Source: Delftia sp. PS-11 (lineage in GTDB: Bacteria; Pseudomonadota; Gammaproteobacteria; Burkholderiales; Burkholderiaceae_C). From it: a stretch of 64,000 bases of DNA. Location: positions 124,001 through 188,000 of the forward strand of contig NZ_JACSYA010000005.1 of assembly GCF_029870285.1 (NCBI RefSeq). Reading direction: 5' to 3'. The notes under the pieces were generated by a model that was not told the origin of the DNA, searched no databases, and saw nothing but the letters and a program-made list of their open reading frames with translations. This document shows positions 37,773-46,308 of the stretch, piece by piece (the stretch's first letter is position 1; every line of letters begins with the position of its first letter). The position numbers and the translations under genes were made by a program.

Positions 37773-38765
37773 CTATGCGGCGGCGCTGGCCGCCTGCTGC
37801 TGCGCGGCGGACCATGGCACTTCGGCCACGGGCTCGCCCGTGGCGATGAACTGCGCGAGGTTGCGCAGCACGAGGTCGGCCATGGCGCGGCGGGTTTCAT
37901 GGGTGCCGCTGGCGATGTGGGGTGCGAGCACCACGTTGTCCAGGGCCAGCAATTGGGCATGGGGATGGGGCTCGTCCTCGAACACATCCAGGCCCGCGCC
38001 CGCGATGCGGCGCTGCTGCAGCGCCTGGACCAGCGCGGCTTCATCGACCACGCTGCCGCGCGCCACGTTCACCAGAAAGCCCTGCGGGCCCAGCGCATCG
38101 AGCACCTGGGCGTTGACGAGATGGCGCGTGCCTTCGCCGCCGGCGGCCGTGATGACCAGGAAGTCGGCCCAGCGCGCCAGCTCCAGCAGCGAGGGCAGGT
38201 AGTGGTGGGGCGAGCCCTCGATGGGGCGGCGGTTGTGGTAGGCCACCTGCATGTCAAAGCCTGCCGCGCGGCGGGCCACGGTGGAGCCGATGCGGCCCAT
38301 GCCGAAGATGCCCAGGCGCTTGCCGCTGGCGCGCGTGTGGATGCCAAAGCGCCCCCGGCTCCAGTCACCCCGGCGCACGAAGCGGTCCGATGCGCTCAGG
38401 CCGCGCGCAGCGTCCAGCAGCAGGGCAAAGGCCAGGTCGGCCACGCAGTCATCGAGCACGCCCGGCGTGTAGCCCACGCGTGCGCCAACGCGCTGCAGGG
38501 ATGCGCGGTCCAGCGCGTCAAAGCCGACGCCGAAGCTGCTGACAAAGCGCAGCCGTGGCAGGGCATCGACCACGTGCGCCGGCAGGCCCATGGCGGCTGA
38601 CGTGACCAGGTATTCGAACTCGGCGCCGTGCTCGACCAGGAAGCGCCCGGGGTCGGCCTGCTCGCTGAGGATGCTCACCTCATAGTCCCGGGCCAGCTCG
38701 GCGTCGAGCTGGGGCAGCGGCATCTTGCCGAATTGGAGAACGCGTGGTCGGGAGGTCATTGCCAT
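37773..38765 (-). CDS. D-isomer-specific 2-hydroxyacid dehydrogenase (2-ketoaldonate/glyoxylate/hydroxypyruvate reductase type)
   Basis: 330 residues. Substrate loop [12 protein letters not shown], nucleotide fold [23 protein letters not shown] after strand 2 (Arg-rich, pointing to NADPH), catalytic Arg in [13 protein letters not shown], Glu in GLDVFEDEP and His in [11 protein letters not shown]. Members reduce glyoxylate, hydroxypyruvate or 2-ketoaldonic acids. The role in the aldarate operon is not obvious; it may salvage a keto-acid side product such as tartronate-derived or 2-keto sugar acids. Confidence 0.88.
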   Translation of the reverse strand: MAMTSRPRVLQFGKMPLPQLDAELARDYEVSILSEQADPGRFLVEHGAEFEYLVTSAAMGLPAHVVDALPRLRFVSSFGVGFDALDRASLQRVGARVGYTPGVLDDCVADLAFALLLDAARGLSASDRFVRRGDWSRGRFGIHTRASGKRLGIFGMGRIGSTVARRAAGFDMQVAYHNRRPIEGSPHHYLPSLLELARWADFLVITAAGGEGTRHLVNAQVLDALGPQGFLVNVARGSVVDEAALVQALQQRRIAGAGLDVFEDEPHPHAQLLALDNVVLAPHIASGTHETRRAMADLVLRNLAQFIATGEPVAEVPWSAAQQQAASAAA

Positions 38766-38794
38766 GCCTGGAAATCCTTGCTTGAATCAATGGC

Positions 38795-38844
38795 GGAGGC
38801 CGCAGCCTCCGGGTTGGGAAGGCGGCCTGCCATGGCAGGCCGCC
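38795..38844. terminator. Double hairpin between the Bug and hydroxyacid dehydrogenase genes
   Basis: GGAGGC-CGCA-GCCTCC (38795-38810) and a 24-base perfect palindrome centred at 38832 (arm GGCGGCCTGCCA). They stand between cistrons of one operon and have no T-run, so partial termination or 3'-end protection of the abundant receptor message is more likely than full stop. Confidence 0.5.
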
Positions 38845-38857
38845 AGGAGCGGACAGC

Positions 38858-39823
38858 CTATTCGGCCTTGATTCCCTTCTCGGTGATGAGCTGGGCGTAG
38901 GTGGCGTTGTCGGCCTGGATCAGCGCTGCAAACTGCTGTGGCGAGGTGGTTCTTGCGACAGCGCCCTGCTCATTGAGCTTGCGGGTGATTTCGGGCTGGG
39001 CCACGGTGTCGCGGATGGCCGCTGCCAGGCGGTCGATGGTGGCCTGCGGCGTCTTGGCCGGTGCCAGCACGCCCACCCACGAGATGGATTTGAAGCCGGG
39101 CACGGTTTCTGCCACCGTGGGCACGTCCGGCAGTGCCGGAACCCGCTGATCGCCCGTCACTGCCAGGGCCCTCAGCTTGCCTGCCTTGATATGGCCCAGG
39201 CTTTCGAGCACGGTGGCAAAGCTGATCTGCACATGGCCGGACAGCAGGTCCACGATGGCCGGACCACCGCCACGGTAGGCCACATGCTGGATGTCTGTCT
39301 GGGTGGCGCTCTTGAACATCTCGCCTGCCAGATGCATCGATCCGCCCGGGCCGGAGGTGCTGTAGCTGAATTTGCCGGGCTGGGCCTTGAGCAGTGCAAT
39401 CAGGCCTGCCACATCCTTGGCCTGCACGCCCGGATGCACCAGCAGTACCTGGGGCAGCTCGGCGACGAGGCTGACTGGCGCGAATGCCGTCCTGGCATCG
39501 TAGGGCAGCTTCTTGTAGAGGATGGGGTTGATGGACTGGGTACCGATGTTGCCCAGCAGCAGGGTGTTGCCGTCGGCCTGCGCACGGGCCACCTGGTCGG
39601 CACCGATCACGCCGGCGGCGCCGGGCTTGTTTTCGATGATCACGGTCTGGCCCAGCCTGCTGCTCAGCGCCTGGCTGAGCAGGCGGGCACTGGTGTCGCT
39701 GCCGCCGCCGGGTGCGAAGGGCACGACCAGGGTCAGCGGTTTGCCGGACTGCTGTGCGCTGGCGGCGCAGGACAGTCCGGCAAGGACCAGTGTGACCAGC
39801 AGGCGGCGTGAAGGGTTTCGCAT
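38858..39823 (-). CDS. Bug-family (TTT) periplasmic receptor of the aldarate operon (third receptor gene)
   Basis: 321 residues with a Sec leader (RNPSRRLLVTLVLAGLSCAA, cleaved before QQSGKP). Landmarks: VVPFAPGGGSDTSARLLSQA, ENKPGAAGVIGADQVARAQA, YSTSGPGGSMHLAGEM, HVAYRGGGPAIVDLLSGHVQ, PTVAETVPGFKS. It sits in the middle of the glucarate operon, directly after another receptor gene. The atypical HVAYRGG (instead of HVPYKG) suggests a different ligand from its neighbours. Confidence 0.93.
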   Translation of the reverse strand: MRNPSRRLLVTLVLAGLSCAASAQQSGKPLTLVVPFAPGGGSDTSARLLSQALSSRLGQTVIIENKPGAAGVIGADQVARAQADGNTLLLGNIGTQSINPILYKKLPYDARTAFAPVSLVAELPQVLLVHPGVQAKDVAGLIALLKAQPGKFSYSTSGPGGSMHLAGEMFKSATQTDIQHVAYRGGGPAIVDLLSGHVQISFATVLESLGHIKAGKLRALAVTGDQRVPALPDVPTVAETVPGFKSISWVGVLAPAKTPQATIDRLAAAIRDTVAQPEITRKLNEQGAVARTTSPQQFAALIQADNATYAQLITEKGIKAE

Positions 39824-39907
39824 GCGTTGTCTCCGTTATCGGTGTTGTGGCTGCATGGGTTGTGGAAAAAAGCCGGCGCACACAGAGGGCGCCGGCGGCA
39901 GGCCGCC

Positions 39908-40867
39908 TCAGTCGGCGGTGATCTTGCGGGTCTGGATCAGCTGTTTCCAGCGCTCGGATTCCTGGGCCTGAAAGCGTGTGAACTCCTCGGGGGTGTTGGC
40001 CACGATCTCCAGGCCCTGCTCCACGAAGCGCTTGCGGATGTCGGGCTGCTGCATGGCGGCGATGGCGGCCTTGGCCAGCTTGGCCTTGACGTCGGCTGGC
40101 AGGCCCTTGGGCGCAGCCATGCCCTGCCAGGAATAGACCTCGGTGCCCTTGACGCCGGCCTCGGCCAGCGTGGGCACATCGGGCAGCACGGACGAGCGCT
40201 GGGAGCCGGTCACCGCGATGGCGCGCAGCTTGCCGCTGCGCAGGTGCGGCAGCACGGCATTGACGTTCTGGAACGAGAAGTCCACCTGGCCGCCGATCAG
40301 GTCGGTGATGGCCGGTGCGCCGCCCTTGTAGGGCACATGCATGCCTTCGGTGCCGCTTTGCTGCCAGAACAGTTCGGCCGACAGATGGTCGGAGGAGCCG
40401 TTGCCGGAGCTGGCAAAGCTGACCTTGCCGGGGTTGGCTTTGAGCGCCGTGATCACCTCGGCCACGGTACGGGCCTTTTGCGCAGGGCTGGCCACAAGCA
40501 CGTTGGGCGCCTGCACGGGGATGGTGATGTAGTCGAAATCCTTGGCCGCGTCGTAGGGCACGCTCTTGACCAGATGGGGCGTGACGACGAAGGGGCCCAG
40601 CGAGGCCACCAGCAGCGTGTAGCCATCGGCCGGTGCGCGCTTGACGGCGCCGGCGCCAATGGTGCCCGTGGCGCCGGGGCGGTTTTCCACGACGAAGGGT
40701 TTGCCCAGCTGTTCGCCCATGCTCAGGGCCATGGCACGGGCGACGGTATCGGTGGAGCCGCCGGCCGGGAAGGGCACGATGACGTTGACGGCCTTGTCGG
40801 GAAAGTTGCCGGACGCCTGGGCGGCCAGGGTCAGGGCGGCGCCCAGTGCGATCAGTATCTTTTTCAT
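39908..40867 (-). CDS. Bug-family (TTT) periplasmic receptor of the aldarate operon (second receptor gene)
   Basis: 319 residues; leader MKKILIALGAALTLAAQASG. Landmarks: VIVPFPAGGSTDTVARAMAL, ENRPGATGTIGAGAVKRAPA, FASSGNGSSDHLSAELFW, HVPYKGGAPAITDLIGGQVD, PTLAEAGVKGTEVYSW. Between kdgD and another receptor gene. A tandem of receptors with one set of enzymes suggests capture of several related sugar acids. Confidence 0.93.
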   Translation of the reverse strand: MKKILIALGAALTLAAQASGNFPDKAVNVIVPFPAGGSTDTVARAMALSMGEQLGKPFVVENRPGATGTIGAGAVKRAPADGYTLLVASLGPFVVTPHLVKSVPYDAAKDFDYITIPVQAPNVLVASPAQKARTVAEVITALKANPGKVSFASSGNGSSDHLSAELFWQQSGTEGMHVPYKGGAPAITDLIGGQVDFSFQNVNAVLPHLRSGKLRAIAVTGSQRSSVLPDVPTLAEAGVKGTEVYSWQGMAAPKGLPADVKAKLAKAAIAAMQQPDIRKRFVEQGLEIVANTPEEFTRFQAQESERWKQLIQTRKITAD

Positions 40868-40887
40868 GCGTTGTCTCCAGCAGGCGC

Positions 40888-40911
40888 GGGGCCGGTCCGT
40901 GGTCCGGCCCC
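40888..40911. terminator. G/C hairpin between kdgD and the second receptor gene
   Basis: GGGGCCGG (40888-40895) and CCGGCCCC (40904-40911) with a further CC/GG pairing possible inside the loop, immediately after the kdgD stop. No T-run; likely an intercistronic stabiliser or weak terminator. Confidence 0.45.
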
Positions 40912-40922
40912 TGCGCCCGGGC

Positions 40923-41834
40923 TTATTGCGGGCCCAGCTTGTCGATCAGGGCCTTGAGCTCTTCCATCTCCGAGGGCTTGAGGTCCGACAGCGGCGCGCG
41001 CACGGGGCCGGCATCGTGGCCGACCAGCCTGGCGCCGGCCTTGATGATGCTCACGCCGTAGCCTTCGACACGGTTGCGGATCTTCAGGTAGGGCATGAAG
41101 AATTCCTTGAGCAGCCTGTGCTGAGTGGCCATGTCGTCGGTGCGCACGGCTTCGTAGAACTGCATCGCCGTCCTGGGGATGAAGTTGAAGACGGCCGAGG
41201 AGTAGACCGGCGTGCCCAGCGCCTTGTAGGCGGCGGCATAGACTTCGGCCGTGGGCAGGCCGCCCAGGTAGGCGAAGCGGTCGCCCATCTTCATGAAGAT
41301 GGAGGACATGGTTTCGATATTGCCCATGCCGTCCTTGAAGCCCACCAGGTTGGGGCAGCGCTCGGCCAGGATGGCCAGCGACTCGGGCGTGAAGCGGGTG
41401 CGGTCGCGGTTGTAGACGATGACGCCGAACTTCACGCTCTTGCAGACCTGCTCCACATGGGCGATCAGACCTTCCTGGCCGGCTTCGGTCAGGTAGTGGG
41501 GCAGCAGCAGGATGCCGTGCGCGCCCAGGCGCTCGGCTTCCTGGGCATGGGCGATGGCCGTGCGCGTGGGGCCGCCGGCGCCGGCGATGATAGGCACCTT
41601 GCCACGGCAGGTGTCCACGGCAGTTTTGATGATCTGGCTGTATTCATCGCCGTACAGCGAGAAGTACTCGCCCGTGCCGCCGGCCGCAAACAGGGCGCTG
41701 GCGCCGTAGGGGGCCAGCCATTCGAGGCGGGCGGCATAGCCCTTGGCATTGAAGTCGCCGTTGCTGTCGAAGTCCGTCACGGGGAAGGACAGCAGGCCGG
41801 AGCTCATCACGTCTTTGAGGTCTTGGGGTGTCAT
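40923..41834 (-). CDS. kdgD: 5-dehydro-4-deoxyglucarate dehydratase
   Basis: 303 residues from ATG 41834. DHDPS/NAL superfamily barrel: [51 protein letters not shown] (Tyr relay), [14 protein letters not shown] (Schiff-base Lys) and SSAVFNFIP. These match KdgD, which dehydrates and decarboxylates 5-keto-4-deoxyglucarate to 2-oxoglutarate semialdehyde. It links GudD/GarD to the aldehyde dehydrogenase of the same operon. Confidence 0.95.
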   Translation of the reverse strand: MTPQDLKDVMSSGLLSFPVTDFDSNGDFNAKGYAARLEWLAPYGASALFAAGGTGEYFSLYGDEYSQIIKTAVDTCRGKVPIIAGAGGPTRTAIAHAQEAERLGAHGILLLPHYLTEAGQEGLIAHVEQVCKSVKFGVIVYNRDRTRFTPESLAILAERCPNLVGFKDGMGNIETMSSIFMKMGDRFAYLGGLPTAEVYAAAYKALGTPVYSSAVFNFIPRTAMQFYEAVRTDDMATQHRLLKEFFMPYLKIRNRVEGYGVSIIKAGARLVGHDAGPVRAPLSDLKPSEMEELKALIDKLGPQ

Positions 41835-41874
41835 GGGGCGTTCCAATCAAAAAGGGGGAGGTAGTAAAGCGGAA

Positions 41875-42852
41875 TCAGTCGAGCTTGAGGCCGGCGGCCT
41901 GGACCACCTTCTGCCAGCGCTGGCGCTCGGTGTTCAGAAAGCGAGTGGTCTCGGCAGTGGTCATGGTCACCACCTCGGCGCCCTGGCTGGTCAGGCGCGC
42001 GCGCACCTCGGGCGAGCGGATGGCGGCGACCAGGGCCTCATTCAGGCGCTGCACGATGGCCTCGGGCGTCTTCGCTGGCACGACCACGCCTTGCCAGGTG
42101 CCGGTCTCGAAGCCGGGCACGCCCTGCTCGGCGATGGTGGGCACGTTGGCCGCCAGCGGCATGCGCGAGCCCTTGGACAGGCCCAGCAGCTTGAGCTTGC
42201 CGCTTTGCACATGGGGGTAGGTGGCCAGCATGCCGTTCATCAGCACCTGGGTCTGGCCGGCGACCGTGTCCTGGATGGACTGCACGCCGCCCTTGTAGGG
42301 CACATATTCCCAGCGGGCGCCTGTGGCGCGCGCCAGCTCCACGCCGGCCAGATGCGGGGCGCTGCCCGTGGCCGTGACGGCAAAGCTCAGGTCCTGCTTC
42401 TTGGACAGCGCCACCAGCTCCTGCAGGTTGTTGGCGGGCACCGAGGGGTGGACCACCAGCAGATGGGGCGAGTAGGCCAGCATGGCCGTGCCGCGCAGAT
42501 CCTTGTCCAGGTCGAAGGGCAGCCTGGTATAGAGCGAGGGCGATATGGCCAGCGCGCCCAGGTCGCACAGCATCAGCGTGTGGCCGTCGGGCTGGGCCTT
42601 GGCCACCATGTCGGCGCCCAGATTGCCGTTGGCGCCGGGTTTGTTCTCGATGACCACGGGCTGCTTGAGCGCCTGCGAAAGCAGAGGGCCGATGGCGCGC
42701 GCGATGATGTCCGAGCTGCCGCCCGGCGGGTAGGGCACCACCAGCTTCAGCGGGCGCGTCGGCCAGTGGCTCTGGGCCTGCACGCCGGCGCCCGTGGCGG
42801 CGAGTGCGGTGGCGCCAGCGGCGCGCAGGAACTGCTTTCGGCTCAGGGTCAT
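41875..42852 (-). CDS. Bug-family (TTT) periplasmic receptor, first gene of the aldarate operon
   Basis: 325 residues from ATG 42852 (AGGAGA site); longer starts would cross the operator. Tat-like leader (TLSRKQFLRAAGATALAATG, cleaved at GVQAQS). Landmarks: LVVPYPPGGSSDIIARAIGP, ENKPGANGNLGADMVAKAQP, YVPYKGGVQSIQDTVAGQTQ, PTIAEQGVPGFETGTWQG. Promoter-proximal position implies the highest expression, and the operator GTTGT-N3-ACAAC lies 28-40 bases upstream. Confidence 0.93.
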   Translation of the reverse strand: MTLSRKQFLRAAGATALAATGAGVQAQSHWPTRPLKLVVPYPPGGSSDIIARAIGPLLSQALKQPVVIENKPGANGNLGADMVAKAQPDGHTLMLCDLGALAISPSLYTRLPFDLDKDLRGTAMLAYSPHLLVVHPSVPANNLQELVALSKKQDLSFAVTATGSAPHLAGVELARATGARWEYVPYKGGVQSIQDTVAGQTQVLMNGMLATYPHVQSGKLKLLGLSKGSRMPLAANVPTIAEQGVPGFETGTWQGVVVPAKTPEAIVQRLNEALVAAIRSPEVRARLTSQGAEVVTMTTAETTRFLNTERQRWQKVVQAAGLKLD

Positions 42853-42879
42853 GTATTTGTCTCCTAGAGATTGTTGTCT

Positions 42880-42892
42880 GTTGTCATACAAC
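42880..42892 (-). promoter_or_regulatory. Operator GTTGT-N3-ACAAC of the leftward aldarate operon
   Basis: GTTGTCATACAAC has perfect 5-base arms around 3 bases, 28-40 bases above the first gene of the operon. The same arms and spacing recur at 43786-43798. The shape TTGT-N3-ACAA is typical for FadR-subfamily GntR proteins, and such a regulator is encoded between the two sites. Confidence 0.65.
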
Positions 42893-42970
42893 ATAAAAAG
42901 ATTCTCAACCCATGCATAGCACATGAGTTAAGGGGTTTACCCTAGGTTGAACGGAATTGCCAGACCGGCT

Positions 42971-43774
42971 TCAGGCGTTCAGACCTGCGGGTGTGCTGGA
43001 CTTCTGTGCCAGGCGCAGGCGCTCGCGGCTGTTGGTCAGGTGGATGCGCATGGCCGCACGCGCCGAGTCGGCGTCCTGGCGCTCGATGGCCGAGAGGATT
43101 TCCTCATGCTCGCGGTTGACGCGGCGCAGGTAGTCGGGGTCGCGCTGGGGCTGGTGGATGGAGGCGATGCGCGTGCGCGGGATCAGCAGCGCGCCGAAGT
43201 GGCGCAGGATGTCGCCAAAGTAGCGGTTGCCCGTGGCGTCTGCGATCCGGGTGTGGAAGGCCAGGTCATGGGCCACAGTGTCCTCGCCGCGTGCGAAGGC
43301 TTCCTCGAAGGCGCGCAACGCGGTGCGGATGGATTGCAACTGCTGCTCGCTGCGGCGCAGGGCGGCCAGTCCCGCGCTTTCCGTCTCCAGGCTGATGCGC
43401 AGCTCCAGCACGGCCATGACATCGACCGCTGCCGTGAGCTCGTCGGCATTGAGCATCAGCGTGGCGGTGGCCTGCGGCGCGCGCACGAAGGTGCCGATGC
43501 CATGACGCGTCTCGACCAGGCCCGACGCCTGCAGGCGCGACAGCGCCTCGCGTACCACGGTGCGGCTGACTTCGTAGGCCTGCACGAGCGAAGACTCCGT
43601 GGGCAGCTTTTCACCTTCGGCCAGCAGGCCGTTGCGGATCTTGCTCGCGAACTCGTCGAACAGCAGGGCGGCCAGATTGCGGCCGCTGCGACCGGACTTT
43701 CCTCGCAGGGGTAGCTCGATCGATGGGGGTAATGCGGGAAATCCCTTTGCCGAACTTTCCATGCTATTGATCAT
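42971..43774 (-). CDS. GntR-family (FadR subfamily) regulator of the aldarate genes
   Basis: 267 residues; ATG 43774, or 43762 four codons on. A 30-residue basic lead is followed by the winged helix (LAEGEKLPTESSLVQAYEVS, RTVVREALSRLQASGLVETR) and an FCD domain with D...H metal/ligand residues (HDLAFHTRIADATGN, EHEEILSAI, MRIHL). It lies between the leftward and rightward aldarate operons, with an identical inverted repeat in each promoter region, so it should repress or switch both in response to an aldarate or catabolic intermediate. Confidence 0.93.
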   Translation of the reverse strand: MINSMESSAKGFPALPPSIELPLRGKSGRSGRNLAALLFDEFASKIRNGLLAEGEKLPTESSLVQAYEVSRTVVREALSRLQASGLVETRHGIGTFVRAPQATATLMLNADELTAAVDVMAVLELRISLETESAGLAALRRSEQQLQSIRTALRAFEEAFARGEDTVAHDLAFHTRIADATGNRYFGDILRHFGALLIPRTRIASIHQPQRDPDYLRRVNREHEEILSAIERQDADSARAAMRIHLTNSRERLRLAQKSSTPAGLNA

Positions 43775-43785
43775 AATCGCTCCCA

Positions 43786-43798
43786 GTTGTACGACAAC
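43786..43798. promoter_or_regulatory. Operator GTTGT-N3-ACAAC between the regulator and the rightward aldarate operon
   Basis: GTTGTACGACAAC, arms identical to the site at 42880-42892. It ends 12 bases above the regulator start and begins 107 bases before the 43893 gene, so it can serve both autoregulation and the rightward operon. Confidence 0.65.
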
Positions 43799-43892
43799 AT
43801 ATCACAAGACCTGTGCGCTACAGCCCCGTGAATCCACCTGCAGGCCCTTGCCGCTGTACCGAAAACCGTCACCAGAACCTGACCGCCACCCG

Positions 43893-45188
43893 ATGAGCAC
43901 TTCCCACGCAATCCGCCATATCCGCATCACGCCCATCGCCTTCCGCGATCCGCCGTTGCTCAATGCGGCGGGCATCCATGAGCCCTGGGCGCTGCGCTCC
44001 ATCATCGAGATCGAAACGGCCAGCGGCCTGGTCGGCATTAACGAGAGCTATGGCGACCAGCCCATGCTCGACGCGCTGGCCAAAGCCGCCCCGGCCCTGG
44101 TCGGCCTGTCGCCCTGGGCGCTCAACGAGATGGAAAGCCGCGTGGCGGCCCTGGTGGCGCCGTCGGCCCAGGTGGCCTCGGAGTTCCTGGGCCAGCAGGT
44201 GTCGCTGGCGCCGGGCACGCATGTCTCCAAGACGGTGGCCAAGGTCATCAGTGCCTTCGAAGTGGCCATGCTCGACCTGCAGGGCCAGATGGCCCGGGCC
44301 CCTGTCGTGGACCTGCTCGGCGGCGCGGCGCGCGACCGTGTGCCGTTCTCGGCCTACCTGTTCTACAAGTACGCCGGGCACATCGGCAACCCCTATGCGC
44401 CGGACGCCTGGGGCGAGGCGCTGACGCCGCAGCAACTGGTGGAGCAGGCGCGGCGCATGATTGCGCAGTACGGCTTCCAGAGCATCAAGCTCAAGGCCGG
44501 TGCACTGCCGCCCGAGCAGGAAGCTGCCGGCATCCTGGCGCTGGCCGAGGCTTTCCCCGGCACGCCGCTGCGCATCGACCCCAATGGCAACTGGACGGTG
44601 GAGACCAGCCTGAAGATCGTGCAGCAGCTGCGCGGCGTGCTGGAGTATTACGAAGACCCGGCACCGGGCCTGGACGGCATGGCTGCCGTGGCGCGCGAAT
44701 GCGATGTGCCGCTGGCCACCAACATGGTGGTGACGGACTTTGCCGAGTTCCGCCGCAATGCCGAGATGGGCTGCCCCGTCAAGATCGTGCTCAGCGACCA
44801 CCACTACTGGGGCGGGCTGCGCGCCACGCAGCGCCTGTCCACGCTGTGCCGCACGTTCGACCTGGGCCTGTCCATGCACAGCAACTCGCACCTGGGCGTG
44901 AGTCTGGTGGCCATGACGCACCTGTGCGCCAGCGTGCCGCTGCTGACCTATGCCTGCGACACCCACTACCCCTGGCAGGACGAGGAGATCGTCGAGGGTG
45001 GGCGCCTGCAGTTCGAGCAGGGCAGCCTGCGCGTGCCCACGGCCCCTGGCCTGGGCGTGACGCTGGACCGCCAGGCGCTGGCCCGCCTGCACGACAACTA
45101 CCTGCACTGCGGCATCCGCAACCGGGACGACCTGGGCCAGATGCGCAAGTACGACCCGTCCTTCACGGGCCGGCAGCCCCGTTTCTGA
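43893..45188 (+). CDS. Enolase-superfamily sugar-acid dehydratase, glucarate dehydratase-related
   Basis: 431 residues from ATG 43893. Same catalytic plan as GudD but diverged: FQSIKLKAGALPPEQE (K-x-K base), LRIDPNGNWTVET (metal Asp), LEYYEDPAPGLDGM (metal Glu), PLATNMVVTDFAEF (metal Asn) and LGLSMHSNSHLGVSL (His). About one third identical by eye to the leftward gudD. GudD-related proteins without proven activity (GudX) exist, as do galactarate- and idarate-specific ones. Being in front of a Bug receptor and galactarate dehydratase, it may act on another aldarate stereoisomer. Confidence 0.87.
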   Translation: MSTSHAIRHIRITPIAFRDPPLLNAAGIHEPWALRSIIEIETASGLVGINESYGDQPMLDALAKAAPALVGLSPWALNEMESRVAALVAPSAQVASEFLGQQVSLAPGTHVSKTVAKVISAFEVAMLDLQGQMARAPVVDLLGGAARDRVPFSAYLFYKYAGHIGNPYAPDAWGEALTPQQLVEQARRMIAQYGFQSIKLKAGALPPEQEAAGILALAEAFPGTPLRIDPNGNWTVETSLKIVQQLRGVLEYYEDPAPGLDGMAAVARECDVPLATNMVVTDFAEFRRNAEMGCPVKIVLSDHHYWGGLRATQRLSTLCRTFDLGLSMHSNSHLGVSLVAMTHLCASVPLLTYACDTHYPWQDEEIVEGGRLQFEQGSLRVPTAPGLGVTLDRQALARLHDNYLHCGIRNRDDLGQMRKYDPSFTGRQPRF

Positions 45189-45245
45189 GCATCGCCCTTG
45201 AGCACTGCTGACCAACGCACTATTTCAATCATTCAGGAGACAACC

Positions 45246-46247
45246 ATGCAACGCCGCACGCTGATCCAACGCTCCCTGGCCGCCAGCTCCCTGCTGCTGG
45301 CCGGCGCCTTTGCCGCCATGCCCGCCGCAGCCCAGGGCGACTGGCCCACGGGCAAGGCCATCACCTACCTGGTGCCCTTCCCGCCGGGCGGCAACACCGA
45401 CACCCTGGCCCGCGTGATCGCGCAGCCCCTGAGCAAGGCGCTGGGCACGCCGGTGGTCATCGAGAACAAGGGCGGTGCCGGCGGCAGCGTGGGCTCGGCC
45501 CTGGCAGCGCGCGCGCCCGCCGACGGCTACACCATCCTGGGCGGCACCATCAGCTCGCACGCCATCAACGTGAGCCTGTACTCGAAGCTGGACTATGACC
45601 CCGTCAAGTCCTTCACGCCCGTTGCCATGCTGGGCTCCGGCCCGCTGGTGCTGGTGGTGCCGGCCACCAGCCCCTACAAGACGCTGGCCGACGTGCTGGC
45701 CGCCAGCAAGGCCAAGGCCAGCGGGGGCGGCCTGTCCTCGGCCTCGCCGGGCAATGGCACCTCCAACCACATGGCGCTGGCACTGCTGGGCTACCAGACG
45801 GGCGTGAAGTTCACGCACGTGCCCTACAAGGGCAGCGGCCCGGCCGTGCAGGATGTGATCGGCGGGCAGGTGGACATGATGTTCGATACCGCGCTGGTCG
45901 TGGGCCCGCACATCCAGTCCGGCAAGCTGCGTCCGATCGCCGTGACCAGCTCCAGGCGCCTGGAGTCCCTGCCCGATGTGCCCACCATCGCCGAAGCGGG
46001 CGAAAAGGGCTTTGACATGGGCTCGTGGCAGGCCGTGTTCGCGCCGGCAGGCACGCCCAAGCCCATCGTGGACAGGCTCCATGCTGAAATCATGAAGATC
46101 GTCGCTACGCCTGAAGTGCAGGCCCGCCTCAAGAGCTTCGGCATGCTGCCCTCTTCGATGACGCCCGCCCAGCTCGCCGACTTCCAGAAGGCCGAAGTGG
46201 CCAAATGGGGCCAGGTGATCAAGGCCGCCGGCATCAAGGCCGAATGA
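45246..46247 (+). CDS. Bug-family (TTT) periplasmic receptor of the rightward aldarate operon
   Basis: 333 residues from ATG 45246 with AGGAGA upstream. Leader MQRRTLIQRSLAASSLLLAG, cleaved after AAAQ. Landmarks: YLVPFPPGGNTDTLARVIAQ, ENKGGAGGSVGSALAARAPA, SSASPGNGTSNHMALALLGY, HVPYKGSGPAVQDVIGGQVD, PTIAEAGEKGFDMGSW. It is flanked by two sugar-acid dehydratase genes in the same direction, so its ligand is probably galactarate or a close relative. Confidence 0.93.
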   Translation: MQRRTLIQRSLAASSLLLAGAFAAMPAAAQGDWPTGKAITYLVPFPPGGNTDTLARVIAQPLSKALGTPVVIENKGGAGGSVGSALAARAPADGYTILGGTISSHAINVSLYSKLDYDPVKSFTPVAMLGSGPLVLVVPATSPYKTLADVLAASKAKASGGGLSSASPGNGTSNHMALALLGYQTGVKFTHVPYKGSGPAVQDVIGGQVDMMFDTALVVGPHIQSGKLRPIAVTSSRRLESLPDVPTIAEAGEKGFDMGSWQAVFAPAGTPKPIVDRLHAEIMKIVATPEVQARLKSFGMLPSSMTPAQLADFQKAEVAKWGQVIKAAGIKAE

Positions 46248-46308
46248 TCCCCCTGAGCGGCTGCCTGGCAGCCGCGCCGGCACCCTGGAACATTGAAACG
46301 ACATTGCC

